Positions 19,905 to 29,856 of a stretch of DNA of 64,000 bases are shown here, piece after piece. The translations under genes and the position numbers were made by a program. The notes beneath the pieces are model-generated. The model was not told the origin of the DNA and ran no database searches. It was given only the letters and a program-made list of their open reading frames with translations. The stretch comes from Microbulbifer variabilis (GTDB lineage: Bacteria; Pseudomonadota; Gammaproteobacteria; Pseudomonadales; Cellvibrionaceae), in NCBI RefSeq assembly GCF_023716485.1, contig NZ_CP092418.1, forward strand, positions 3,145,001 to 3,209,000. Direction: 5' to 3'. The first letter of the stretch is position 1; each line of letters starts with the position of its first letter.

Positions 19905-20440
19905 TGCTTGGTTATTTTGGATTAAAACCAACCGTACAAGTAGCCGCTGGTGAGGTCATTTGAAATTCCAGGCTTTACTGAAATAAAACGCCCTTACCGC
20001 CTTAGTGGCACTTGTGGGCCTTACTCCTATCCGTGCCAATATCACCAAGACGCCTGAAGACACTAAGTACATTTTGATTCAACTGAATTTTTGGAAACGG
20101 CTTTCGATGCTTGATGGGATCAGTGGTGGCTATGCAACAAGCTTACAGCCAGTTCAATAAACGTTGGGTACACGGCATAGGCAACTGCCGGCACTACCTC
20201 TCAGCTACCCCCTGCTAATCTAGCCCCACTCCAAACACTCAACGCCGTGATTGCCAATTTCCTATCCAAAACAAACTTTTCCAAAGTCTGAACACAAACT
20301 CCCAGCATTTCACATCCTTTACGGATGAAGAGCCTCCAGAACTGATACTTGTTACGTAACTGACACCTCTCTCCAATCCTAGGGTGCCCCGAATTATTGC
20401 AGATCTGCGACCCAACGGTAACTTCGTAGGCTTGCCCATA
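19905..20440 (+). pseudogene. second decayed Y1 (RAYT-like) transposase, 3' part only
   Basis: Readable blocks are TSRW, a stop, then GHLKFQALLK (family: GRFWEGRFKSQALLDE), then LTPIRANITKTPEDTKYILI, matching the MAYVDLNPIRAGI...TPE..DYTSIQ segment. The N-terminal half with the HUH motif is absent. Downstream DNA to about 20410 still aligns with the relic at 14395-15230 (for example GGGTGCCC(T/C)GAAT), showing that both descend from the same element type. Confidence 0.65.
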
Positions 20441-20957
20441 GTTAGTCTGCCGAAGCCGTTTTAGGCTCAATAGATAGTGAGCTATTGAAAGGACTCATCG
20501 AGGCTGCAGACCAAGAGATCAGAGAAATCTTCACTGAACCCCTAGCCAGCCTCCCGTTACGAGCACTACACGTCGTTACGAGGGGCATTAGCAAATATGG
20601 ATAAATAGCTCAAAATTTGAGCAAACTTCTGCTCCAGGCGGATCACAAGTCATTACTTCCTCTCACGAATGGACATTTAGGCCAGCTGCTGGTTGTGTGA
20701 ATAGCGGCGCAAAAACTAAAGCACCAGGATGAGCAAGCGCCTTCCCTTGGATTTCTGTCACTAACTATGTGGGTACCTTAAGAGACTGATTATATATGCG
20801 CCAAATAATGTTATCATTTAGAGATTGCTACTGATCAAACTTTGAAGCATACATCTTTCCTGTTCAGTAACCACTTGCCCCATTAATTGATACCTTGGTC
20901 GACGCCTAGTATCAGCAAATCAATTTGGCTCTAGAGCCATGATAACGAAGGAAAGCT
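20441..20957. other. intergenic with an orphan open peptide
   Basis: From about 20441 to 20605 the plus strand reads open for some 54 codons (AEAVLGSIDSELLKGLIEAA, then EIREIF and LASLPLRALHVV), with no start signal. It looks like a fragment of a lost gene of unknown family. The rest, up to the ribosome site of the next gene, holds nothing I recognise. Confidence 0.35.
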
Positions 20958-21356
20958 ATGGAACAGCTGTTTGGAGGAGTGGCCTCTCTCCTGCTATCGA
21001 ATGAGGGTAAATTAGTTGACGGTACCCATTATCCACTTGCTTTATTTGCCCTTTCATCGGCAACAATGGGGTTTCTGGTTGTGCTACTTGACTGGCTTAT
21101 GCACCTCTCGGGCCGAGACAGTGTACTAAAGCTAATTTATCGTGGACCCAACATTGTATGGCTTATTCTACTATGGGGGCTGGGCGCAGGCCTAGGAGGT
21201 TTCGTCGGTGCAGCCTTTGGCATCCTGCAGCTTAATCGTGCTGCCTGCATTACCATCGGAATAAGTTGGCCCCTGATCCTACCTAGAATAATTAGTTCGC
21301 TAGACCAACATGAAGAAAGAGAAGAAATTGAAAGTTTCCCTGGAGATACCGAATGA
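20958..21356 (+). CDS. small membrane protein of unknown function
   Basis: A 132-aa protein with three likely membrane helices (about residues 25-48, 66-86 and 95-112); the last two are rich in Gly/Ala (LLWGLGAGLGGFVGAAFG). It ends in an acidic, charged tail (HEEREEIE). GAAGGAA precedes the ATG at good spacing. Its stop overlaps the start of the next gene (ATGA), so the two are translationally coupled and probably work together. I recognise no family. Confidence 0.65.
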   Translation: MEQLFGGVASLLLSNEGKLVDGTHYPLALFALSSATMGFLVVLLDWLMHLSGRDSVLKLIYRGPNIVWLILLWGLGAGLGGFVGAAFGILQLNRAACITIGISWPLILPRIISSLDQHEEREEIESFPGDTE

Positions 21357-21793
21357 AGCTATCTCAACTGCTGCTTGGTGCACGCAAGTTCGCAAGCCAA
21401 ACTCGAATTTTAAAAGTACTAAAGTCGAGCGAATACTTCGACCATTCATCTGAAAACATCAAGGAAGTAACATTACTGCTGATTTTCAAGACATCCACAC
21501 AGCGCTCTTGGTTAGCATTTAGTAATCATAAGATTTACTTCATTCTTGATGATTTAAGTAGAGAACTGCCTGAGGTTCGCTGGAGAAGAATTCGTCAAAA
21601 TATTATTTCAAACAACAGAATTACACTCGATCTAAAACTAGAAGAATTTACTGAAAATACAGGCCGAGTGAATATTGGAAGAATGAATAAAGGTTTTCTA
21701 TATTCTAAGTCACTTTTTTTAAACGAAGGAATAAAGAAAATGATTTTCAAATTGATTCAAGAAAAGATGCTTAACGTAGCTTGCAAAAATTGA
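21353..21793 (+). CDS. uncharacterised protein coupled to the membrane protein
   Basis: A 146-aa basic, soluble protein that starts inside the stop codon of the upstream membrane-protein gene (ATGA overlap). The middle (LLIFKTSTQRSWLAFSNHKI followed by FILDD) reads like a small beta-rich domain, a little like PH-type folds, followed by charged helices. There are no catalytic motifs. The coupling argues for a membrane/cytosol partner pair. A+T-rich composition suggests an acquired cassette. Family unknown. Confidence 0.6.
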   Translation: MKLSQLLLGARKFASQTRILKVLKSSEYFDHSSENIKEVTLLLIFKTSTQRSWLAFSNHKIYFILDDLSRELPEVRWRRIRQNIISNNRITLDLKLEEFTENTGRVNIGRMNKGFLYSKSLFLNEGIKKMIFKLIQEKMLNVACKN

Positions 21794-21942
21794 AAAATTA
21801 ACAGCACATTGCTAGTTCTGTCATGATACGCACTCAAAAATTCTTAGTTTGAAAGAAGTTCTCATTTGTAGTCCTGAGCAAGCCTATGCCTTTTGTTCAG
21901 CTGCAGTGTAGATAACACGAAAACCTAGCGGAGAATCTCAAA

Positions 21943-23925
21943 ATGGCTGGTTATTGCTTCTTTGCACCCGAAGCTCAAGAGTTAGTCAACGGCAGTGGAT
22001 TGATGGAAAAAATCGCAACTCATGCCGAAACAACAAGAAAGCAAACTTATGTACTTCATAGACCTCTATCAAAAGAGGATGCTACCTACGATTATGACAA
22101 CGCCATAGTTATATTCTCATCCGGAATGAAACCATGTTTTGTAAATATGGGAAATGACCAGGATGCCTTCGAAGATTATATTGATGACTTCATTGAAGAT
22201 ATATCTTACTTGTCCGAAAAATTTAAATACCGTGAAAAAATTGGGCGAAAAAAGCATTGGCTGTCAATATTCTCTAACAACCCTAATAAGGATATTGACT
22301 TTTCAGAATTGACCGTAGAAAAAACTTCTGATACAAGATTGGTAGACTTAATCACCTCTCTGGTTGTAGGTAGTATTAATGACATTTCAAAAATTGACTT
22401 AGAAGCCAAGGATCTACTCAGCTCTGTAAAATCAAAAATCATTCTATTCGACACTGATCAAACTAGCTTTGTTTTTCGCACAGGGTCAAACAAAAAATTT
22501 GTAATCCAGGGGCTAGCAGGATCGGGAAAAACCGAGCTCCTCCTACACAAAATAAAAGAAATTTATTCGAGAGACGACCAAGCAAGAATTGCATTTACTT
22601 GCTTCAACAAAGTACTTGCAGCGTCAATGAGAAGCAGGATTCCAGATTTTTTTGATTTCATGCGCGTCGATCGTCAGATTGAATGGACAGACAAGCTATT
22701 TTGCTTTCACTCTTGGGGAAGCGCGAAAGATCCTTTATCTGGAATGTATAGGTATATATGCTACCAATATGAGATCGCATTCGGCAATTTACAATCAGGA
22801 ACATTTGAAAGTCTCTGCAAACGGGCAATCGACGATATCAGGAAAATTCCTGGAGAAAAAACTTACATATTTGATTACGTGTTTATTGATGAAAGCCAAG
22901 ATTTTCCTGATAGTTTCATCGATCTATGTGAACTAGTAACAGAGAAAAAAGTTTTTGTAGCCGGGGATGTTTTTCAAAACATTTTCCAGCCCATTGATGA
23001 CCGAGTTAATCGCGCAGATATGGTCTTGAAAAAATGCTACCGAACAGACCCCAAGAACCTTATGTTTTCTCATGCATTGGGAATGGGGCTTTTTGAGACT
23101 CCAGTATTGAGATGGCTAAAACCCGGTGAGTGGGATTCATGCGGTTATCGCTACTCCAAGCACGGAAATCGCGCTCATGTTTCTCGAGACCCCTTGAGAC
23201 GCTTTGAGGACATACCCAATGACTTCAAAAGCACAACAATCCAGACTCTAAATGCAGGCAAAGCAATTTCGGAAAGCCTGCTAGAGGTGGTTAATGGGAT
23301 CAAGCTTCGGCACCCATCTGTAAGGCAAGGTGATATTGCTGTCATATTCTTGGACAGAAGTAACTATATATACAATGTAATACCAGAACTAAAATTAGCG
23401 GTAAAAAACAAATTTAATTGGGACGCCAACGTTTCCTTCGAAACAAAAATGAGCGACCCTGATAAATTTTTTATCTCAAACATCAACAATGCAAAAGGAT
23501 TGGAATTTCCTTTTGTTATCTGCTTCGCTCAAAATCTAAACCAGCGCCCAGCCTTTCGAAACGCTCTATATACGATGATGGCTCGCTCATTCTTAGAAAG
23601 CCATTTGATTTTAGGAGCCAACTCTGACAATAACGTAGTAGAACAGGTACGCACCGGTTTAGACTTCATGTCAGAAAAAAATTACATGGACCTTAGAATA
23701 CCGTCTGCCGGAGAAATTGAAGCACAGAAAGATCTCTTCGTCTTGGATGAAGCAGAATCACTTGAAGACTCTATCCGCCAATTCGGTGTAGAAAAAGGAG
23801 CCTCTCCTCGGCTAATTGGCAAACTTATCAGTCGAGTAACTAACATGATTGGAGACAGTGATTACTCCAAAGAATATCTCGATGGGATTCTAAATCTAGA
23901 GTATGAAAGGCATCGAGACCTATGA
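21943..23925 (+). CDS. UvrD/Rep-like SF1 helicase with unknown N-terminal domain
   Basis: A 660-aa protein. Residues 1-about 180 form an unassigned domain. Then come SF1 motifs: Walker A GLAGSGKT (190-197), TCFNK (motif Ia region, about 219), Walker B FIDESQDF (314-321), motif III VAGDVFQNIF (339-348), motif IV CYRTDP (365-370), motif V KGLEFPFV (518-525) and a motif VI variant YTMMARSF (543-550) that keeps the Arg. It should be an ATP-driven nucleic-acid translocase. No nuclease motif is visible. It is translationally coupled to the next gene by ATGA. A+T-rich, isolated from repair genes and next to tRNA-Pro, it resembles accessory (defence-type) helicases more than housekeeping UvrD. Confidence 0.85.
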   Translation: MAGYCFFAPEAQELVNGSGLMEKIATHAETTRKQTYVLHRPLSKEDATYDYDNAIVIFSSGMKPCFVNMGNDQDAFEDYIDDFIEDISYLSEKFKYREKIGRKKHWLSIFSNNPNKDIDFSELTVEKTSDTRLVDLITSLVVGSINDISKIDLEAKDLLSSVKSKIILFDTDQTSFVFRTGSNKKFVIQGLAGSGKTELLLHKIKEIYSRDDQARIAFTCFNKVLAASMRSRIPDFFDFMRVDRQIEWTDKLFCFHSWGSAKDPLSGMYRYICYQYEIAFGNLQSGTFESLCKRAIDDIRKIPGEKTYIFDYVFIDESQDFPDSFIDLCELVTEKKVFVAGDVFQNIFQPIDDRVNRADMVLKKCYRTDPKNLMFSHALGMGLFETPVLRWLKPGEWDSCGYRYSKHGNRAHVSRDPLRRFEDIPNDFKSTTIQTLNAGKAISESLLEVVNGIKLRHPSVRQGDIAVIFLDRSNYIYNVIPELKLAVKNKFNWDANVSFETKMSDPDKFFISNINNAKGLEFPFVICFAQNLNQRPAFRNALYTMMARSFLESHLILGANSDNNVVEQVRTGLDFMSEKNYMDLRIPSAGEIEAQKDLFVLDEAESLEDSIRQFGVEKGASPRLIGKLISRVTNMIGDSDYSKEYLDGILNLEYERHRDL

Positions 23926-24566
23926 GTGCCTTTTACTTCAAGAACGTCCCAGATTATAGAATGCGAGGGTTTATTGCTGTCCGGGATGCGTTCGATAACT
24001 TACGTAACATCTTACAGATTGCGGAAATTGTAAATACTTGCCCAACGTGCTTGAGCAGCCATCACGAGGCTGATTTCGACTTTGTCATATTTTCCGGCAG
24101 CTTCAGTCGCGCTTTAATCAGTAAAAGTGATGGCTATTTCTCGATGTCAATTCCTTTTCAGATAATTGATCATGGAGAGCACATTTCATTCAATTTTGAT
24201 AAGGCCGGGACCGAAGTCGATGGCCAATTCATTTCAATAATGCGCAATGCTATTTTAACGTCGCGAGACGAGTGCTTTTCTTACGACGACATTGTGCACT
24301 CAATTCATGAATCCTTTGGCCTGGAAATACCTGACGCTACCCACTATTATGACGCATATATAGCACTTCTAATGGAAGACCACGGCTACCTTCGCTTTGA
24401 TGACGACCCCGACCGTGAAGATGGCAATATCCACCCCCGATATCATTTTGATTTTTTCTATAAAAATTCTTCATCTGTGAAAATAGGGATAAAAAGTGCT
24501 GCTGACATTGATTGCTTCCACTCACTGTTTGATTCCAGTCGTCCCAAAAGATATCTGACTGAATAA
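23922..24566 (+). CDS. helicase-coupled protein with CxxC/HH motif
   Basis: A 214-aa acidic protein that begins within the helicase stop codon (ATGA), a strong sign of joint function. Near the N-terminus CPTCLSSHH (Cys40, Cys43, His47, His48) could bind zinc. A strand-rich centre (FDFVIFSGSFSRALI) is followed by a helical C-terminal half (residues about 100-150) with winged-helix-like character, and a tail rich in Asp/His. I recognise no family and no catalytic motif. It may regulate the helicase, recognise its target, or be the effector of a two-gene system. Confidence 0.65.
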   Translation: MSAFYFKNVPDYRMRGFIAVRDAFDNLRNILQIAEIVNTCPTCLSSHHEADFDFVIFSGSFSRALISKSDGYFSMSIPFQIIDHGEHISFNFDKAGTEVDGQFISIMRNAILTSRDECFSYDDIVHSIHESFGLEIPDATHYYDAYIALLMEDHGYLRFDDDPDREDGNIHPRYHFDFFYKNSSSVKIGIKSAADIDCFHSLFDSSRPKRYLTE

Positions 24567-24705
24567 CTTTTTATTCGCCTCACAGCTTGATCCAGCACCC
24601 CAACAACAGCACACGCACCAATACCCTAACGTTTAGCTTGCCTTCACATGCAACCATCCACTCGGAAACCCCAATCTTGCACAACTGAACTTAAATCCCA
24701 CCCAC

Positions 24706-24734
24706 AAAAAAACCCGCTAAAAAGCGGGTTTCTT
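24706..24734 (-). terminator. terminator after tRNA-Pro
   Basis: Stem ACCCGCT/AGCGGGT with an A-rich loop. Read on the minus strand it is followed by a run of T (A7 on the plus strand), and it lies about 25 bp past the tRNA 3' end. It can also stop plus-strand transcripts from the helicase pair. Confidence 0.75.
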
Positions 24735-24759
24735 GGCCGTTGCCAGGCAACGATATATA

Positions 24760-24836
24760 TGGTCGGAGCGGCCGGATTTGAACCGACGACCACCACACCC
24801 CCAGTGTGGTGCGCTACCAGGCTGCGCTACGCTCCG
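24760..24836 (-). tRNA. tRNA-Pro (anticodon GGG)
   Basis: A 77-nt cloverleaf with encoded CCA: acceptor CGGAGCG/CGCTCCG, D-arm AGCGCAGCCTGGTAGCGC, anticodon stem CCACA/TGTGG with loop CTGGGGG giving anticodon GGG, and TPsiC arm around GGTTCAAATC. It marks the sharp boundary between the A+T-rich accessory region (to its 3' side) and core genes. I did not find a copy of its 3' end in the accessory region. Confidence 0.95.
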
Positions 24837-24950
24837 ATTTTGAAAAATCGCTCACTTCGCTAAGTGATTGATTTTTAAAGACATCGTGTCTCGATGTGGC
24901 GTGAATCATACCTGAGTGCGGCTGGATTGCAAGCCCAGGTTTACAGTTTT

Positions 24951-25319
24951 TTAGAAATTCTTTCTCCCATCCAGCAGGGCCACTACATCTTTGAGTTCCG
25001 CTATCACTTCCGGCAGTACCTGTTGAAGTTGCACCACTTCTGCCCTTTCACTACCGGTCTCTATCTGCTGGCGGGCTCCTCCAATGGTATAGCCCTCTTC
25101 ATAGAGTAGCGCACGAATCTGGCGCACCATAATAACGTCCTGGTGCTGGTAGTAACGGCGGTTGCCGCGGCGTTTAACGGGCTTCAGCTGTGGGAATTCC
25201 TGCTCCCAGTAGCGCAGTACATGGGGCTTCACGGCACAAAGCTCGCTCACTTCACCAATGGTGAAATAGCGCTTACCGGGGATTGCAGGTAGCTGAGCAT
25301 TATTGCTCGGTTCCAGCAT
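24951..25319 (-). CDS. MerR family transcriptional regulator
   Basis: A 122-aa regulator with the N-terminal MerR winged helix: [20 protein letters not shown] then [13 protein letters not shown] and RRYYQHQDV (residues about 18-60), followed by a short coiled helix. No metal-binding cysteine cluster is present. It is the conserved gene found directly after ihfA in Pseudomonas-type genomes, with function unsettled. Its start lies 20 nt inside the end of ihfA, so it is the last, translationally coupled gene of the operon. Confidence 0.9.
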   Translation of the reverse strand: MLEPSNNAQLPAIPGKRYFTIGEVSELCAVKPHVLRYWEQEFPQLKPVKRRGNRRYYQHQDVIMVRQIRALLYEEGYTIGGARQQIETGSERAEVVQLQQVLPEVIAELKDVVALLDGRKNF

Positions 25320-25605
25320 GTTCCTCTACTCGTGTCTTGAGTTTTTGCCCTGGTTTGAAGGTGACTACCCTGCGGGCTGAGATGGGGATTTCTTCGCCGG
25401 TCTTGGGGTTGCGACCGGGGCGCTGGCTTTTGTCACGCAAGTCGAAATTGCCAAAGCCCGAGAGCTTGACCTGCTCGTTGCTTTCCAGCGCATTGCGGAT
25501 TTCCTCGAAGAAATACTCGACGATCTCTTTTGCTTCGCGCTTATTAAAGCCCAGCTCCTCGTACAACTTCTCGGCGAGCCCGGCCTTGGTCAGTGCCTCT
25601 GTCAT
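25300..25605 (-). CDS. ihfA: integration host factor subunit alpha
   Basis: A 101-aa HU-family DNA-bending protein that pairs with IhfB (41557-41865) to bend DNA at specific sites for recombination, replication and transcription. It shows [13 protein letters not shown], the KLSGFGNF turn and the DNA-inserting arm [20 protein letters not shown] with the conserved Arg-Asn-Pro tip. Normal length. It follows pheT by 130 bp and overlaps the merR gene by 20 nt, the usual pheST-ihfA arrangement. Confidence 0.97.
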   Translation of the reverse strand: MTEALTKAGLAEKLYEELGFNKREAKEIVEYFFEEIRNALESNEQVKLSGFGNFDLRDKSQRPGRNPKTGEEIPISARRVVTFKPGQKLKTRVEEHAGTEQ

Positions 25606-25735
25606 TGGATCCTACCAATTGATTCAGAGGCGTCGACTCCAGATCGGAAGCGGCCCAAACCGCGGCGGCTTTCAACCCGGAAGCAGACGCTCTCGGGGTG
25701 CAATTCAGTCTGCACACCGAGAGCATCATGCCCTG

Positions 25736-28111
25736 TTAGCGCAGACTAGCGTTATATTTTTCTTCTAATTTACCGACCACCGCATCTACAGCGGCATTGA
25801 TTTCTTCGTCATTAAGGGTGCGCGACGAATGCTGAAACGTCAACCCCAAAGCGACACTTTTTCTATTTAAATCAATACCTTTGCCCTGGTAGACGTCAAA
25901 TATCTTGAGGTCCGTCAAGGTTTCACCGGCGGCCTCGGTGGCGGCCTCTACCAGATTGGCGGCGGGAACATCCGCGTCGATCAACAGGGCCAGGTCGCGG
26001 CGCACTTCCGGGAACTTGGACAGCGGGCGGAACGCAGGGGCTTTACCCTGGCCGATGGCTTCCAGGCTGAGTTCGAATACGAAGGCCGGCTTGGCCAGAT
26101 CCAGCTTCTTCTGCAGCTGCGGGTGCAGGGCACCGATAACCCCTACTTCGCGGTCGCCGCGCATAATCTTGGCGGTTTGGCCCGGGTGCAGTGCGGAGTG
26201 TTGGCCGGCAACAAAGCGGAATTCATCGGCGACACCGGTGCGAGCCAGCAGGGCTTCCACGTCGGCTTTCACGTCGTAGAAATCCACGCTGTCTTTGCTG
26301 CCCGTCCAGTTTTCCGCAAAGCGGTTACCGTAGGCGAGACCAGCGATCATCTGCTCCTGGTGCAGCTCCGCGCCAGGTACAAAGCGCAGGCCGGTTTCAA
26401 ACAGGCGCACGCGGTTTTGTTGGCGATTGAGGTTGTACTGCAAGGCTTTGCACAGGCCCGGCAATAAGGTAGTACGCATCACCGCCAGCTCTGCGCTGAT
26501 CGGGTTTTGCAGAGCCACCGGGTCGGCTTCCGGGTCAAACAGCGCGGCGCTGTCGCTATCGATAAAGCTGAAAGTGATCGCTTCGTAGTAGCCGCGGCTC
26601 AGTAGGGTCTGCTCCAGATTGTCCTGGGCAATGGTGCTCTCCGGGCGCGGGGCAATTTCCAGCTCGGCGGTAAAGCTTTCGCTAGGGATACGGTTGTAGC
26701 CGTAAACACGGGCCAGCTCTTCCAGCAGATCGGCTTCGATGGCGATATCGAAACGGAAGCTGGGGGCGAGGAAGGTCCAACCTTCGTCGTTCTGGTCGAT
26801 TTTTTCCAGGCCCAGGCGAGTAAGAATATCGACGATTTCGTCATCGGCCAGTTTGATACCCAGGCCCAACTCCACCTTGGCACGGCGAAGGGTAATATGG
26901 CGCTCGGCGGGCATGGTTTCGGTCAGCTCGCGCACGTGTACCGGGCCTGGCTCACCACCAACGATATCCAGTAGCAGTTGGGTAGCACGCTCAACCGCTT
27001 TCTCTTGCAGGTGATAATCCACGCCGCGCTCAAAGCGGTGAGAGGAGTCGGTGTGCAGGCCGTAGGAACGGGCTTTACCGGCAATCGCCAGCGGGCTGAA
27101 GAAGGCGCTCTCCAGGAAGATATGTTGGGTACCTTCGGTAACGGAAGAATCCAAGCCACCCATAATACCGGCCATGGCCAGAGGCTTCTCTTCGTCGGCG
27201 ATCACCAGGGTGCCTTCCTGTAGCTTCACTTCCTGGCCGTCCAGCAGGGTCAGCTCTTCGCCGGCTTCTGCCATACGCACCTTGATACCGCCGGAGAGTT
27301 TCTCCAAGTCGAAGGCATGCATGGGCTGGCCCAGTTCCAATAGGACGTAGTTGGTCACGTCTACCACCGGATCGATACTGCGCAGGCCGCTGCGGCGCAG
27401 ACGCTCTTGCATCCACAGAGGTGTCACCGCTTTGATATCGATATTGCGAATGACACGACCTACGTAGCGCGGGCAGGCGGCTTCGGCTAGCAAGGATACG
27501 GGCAGGCTCTCGTCGATTTGCTGGGGTACCGAGACAACTTCCGGGCCCTGAACGGCGCAACGATTCAGTACGCCCACTTCGCGAGCGATACCGGCAACAC
27601 CGAGGCAGTCGGAACGGTTCGGGGTGAGATCCACTTCGATGGTTTCGTCATCGAGCTGCAAGTATTCGCGCAGATCGGTACCGGTGGGTGCGTCTTCCGG
27701 CAGTTCCCAGATACCGTCGTTGTCTTCGCCCAGTTCCAGTTCGGTCTGTGCGCAGAGCATACCGAAGCTCTCTACACCACGGAGCTTGGCTTTTTTGATT
27801 TTGAAATCGCCCGGCAATTTGGCGCCTACCAGGGCAAAAGGAATTTTGATTCCAATGCGCGCATTGGGAGCACCGCATACCACTTGCATTTCACCGTCGG
27901 GGTGGCCGGCCACTTTACACACCCGTAGTTTGTCCGCATCCGGGTGCTGTTCACAGGCGACAATCTCACCCACAACCACTCCGGAAAAATCACCCGCTAC
28001 TTTTTCTATGCCATCCACTTCCAGACCGGCCATGGTGATTTGATCGGCCAGTTCCTGCGTGGTGAGTTTCGGGTTTACCCATTCCCGCAACCAGGAGTTG
28101 CTGATTTTCAT
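25736..28111 (-). CDS. pheT: phenylalanyl-tRNA synthetase beta subunit
   Basis: A 791-aa beta subunit of the (alpha-beta)2 PheRS that charges tRNA-Phe. From the N-terminus (MKISNSWLREWV): EMAP-type tRNA-binding domain (about 40-150), B3/B4 editing domain (about 210-385), B5 domain (about 400-475), catalytic-like core and the ferredoxin-fold anticodon-binding domain (last 95 residues, FPEVRRDLALLI). The ATG at 28111 is chosen because the frame further upstream (to 28195) has no conserved sequence and overlaps only the short gap after pheS. Normal family length. Confidence 0.97.
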   Translation of the reverse strand: MKISNSWLREWVNPKLTTQELADQITMAGLEVDGIEKVAGDFSGVVVGEIVACEQHPDADKLRVCKVAGHPDGEMQVVCGAPNARIGIKIPFALVGAKLPGDFKIKKAKLRGVESFGMLCAQTELELGEDNDGIWELPEDAPTGTDLREYLQLDDETIEVDLTPNRSDCLGVAGIAREVGVLNRCAVQGPEVVSVPQQIDESLPVSLLAEAACPRYVGRVIRNIDIKAVTPLWMQERLRRSGLRSIDPVVDVTNYVLLELGQPMHAFDLEKLSGGIKVRMAEAGEELTLLDGQEVKLQEGTLVIADEEKPLAMAGIMGGLDSSVTEGTQHIFLESAFFSPLAIAGKARSYGLHTDSSHRFERGVDYHLQEKAVERATQLLLDIVGGEPGPVHVRELTETMPAERHITLRRAKVELGLGIKLADDEIVDILTRLGLEKIDQNDEGWTFLAPSFRFDIAIEADLLEELARVYGYNRIPSESFTAELEIAPRPESTIAQDNLEQTLLSRGYYEAITFSFIDSDSAALFDPEADPVALQNPISAELAVMRTTLLPGLCKALQYNLNRQQNRVRLFETGLRFVPGAELHQEQMIAGLAYGNRFAENWTGSKDSVDFYDVKADVEALLARTGVADEFRFVAGQHSALHPGQTAKIMRGDREVGVIGALHPQLQKKLDLAKPAFVFELSLEAIGQGKAPAFRPLSKFPEVRRDLALLIDADVPAANLVEAATEAAGETLTDLKIFDVYQGKGIDLNRKSVALGLTFQHSSRTLNDEEINAAVDAVVGKLEEKYNASLR

Positions 28112-28242
28112 AGTTGATCTCTTTCTGTATTCCGTCAGCGCAACTCTGTGCGCGTTTCGCCCGGGATATTTATTTCGCCACCCGGGCCTCCACAATTCGA
28201 TTGCTACTGCGAACCGCCTCGGCCATTCGCGCTCTCACTGGG

Positions 28243-29319
<1,077 letters not shown>

Positions 29320-29390
29320 TTAACCGGTGCATTTGCACCGCGGGGGTTCCCCTGGCACCGCCACCGGTAAAAAATAGCGGAAACCCCATA

Positions 29391-29431
29391 AAAAAATAGG
29401 GAAGGGCCGCTACAGCCCTTCCCTATTTTAA
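29391..29431 (-). terminator. rho-independent terminator/attenuator between rplT and pheS
   Basis: On the minus strand a long stem (AAATAGGGAAGGGC pairing with GCCCTTCCCTATTT, loop about 6 nt) runs straight into seven T. It lies 30 bp after the rplT stop and about 135 bp before pheS, so it should limit read-through from the thrS-infC-rpmI-rplT transcript into pheST. I see no Phe-rich leader peptide like E. coli pheM ahead of it. Confidence 0.85.
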
Positions 29432-29460
29432 GTATTCAGTTTTACAACTGAAGTGACAGC

Positions 29461-29820
29461 TTACGCTGCCAGGGCTGCCTTAGCTTTTTCAACTACGGCA
29501 GCAAAAGCGGCTTTATCGTAAACAGCCAGATCAGCCAGTACACGGCGATCCAGTGCGATTTCCGCTTTCTTAAGACCTGCGATCAGGCGGCTGTAGCTCA
29601 GGCCTTCTGCACGGGACTGGGCGTTAATACGGGTAATCCACAGAGCGCGGAAGTTACGCTTCTTAACGCGACGGTCACGGTATGCGTACTGACCAGCTTT
29701 AATCACTGCCTGCTTGGCAACGCGGAATACGCGCGAACGCGCACCGTAGTAACCTTTAGCCTGCTTCAGAATCTTCTTGTGACGACGACGCGCCTCTACA
29801 CCACGTTTTACACGGGCCAT
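29461..29820 (-). CDS. rplT: 50S ribosomal protein L20
   Basis: A 119-aa protein with [20 protein letters not shown] and [13 protein letters not shown], the long basic N-terminal extension that enters 23S rRNA, then the globular part with [10 protein letters not shown]. It is needed early in large-subunit assembly. In E. coli L20 also represses translation of rpmI-rplT. It lies 36 bp after rpmI. Confidence 0.98.
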   Translation of the reverse strand: MARVKRGVEARRRHKKILKQAKGYYGARSRVFRVAKQAVIKAGQYAYRDRRVKKRNFRALWITRINAQSRAEGLSYSRLIAGLKKAEIALDRRVLADLAVYDKAAFAAVVEKAKAALAA

Positions 29821-29856
29821 AACTCTATCCTCTTAAACCTTTGCGATTTGGGCCAA

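Noticed and set aside
24760..24836. tRNA-Pro as attachment site of an island
   Set aside because: I could not find a second copy of the tRNA 3' end to the left, and no integrase is in the window. The idea stays open only if attL lies outside.
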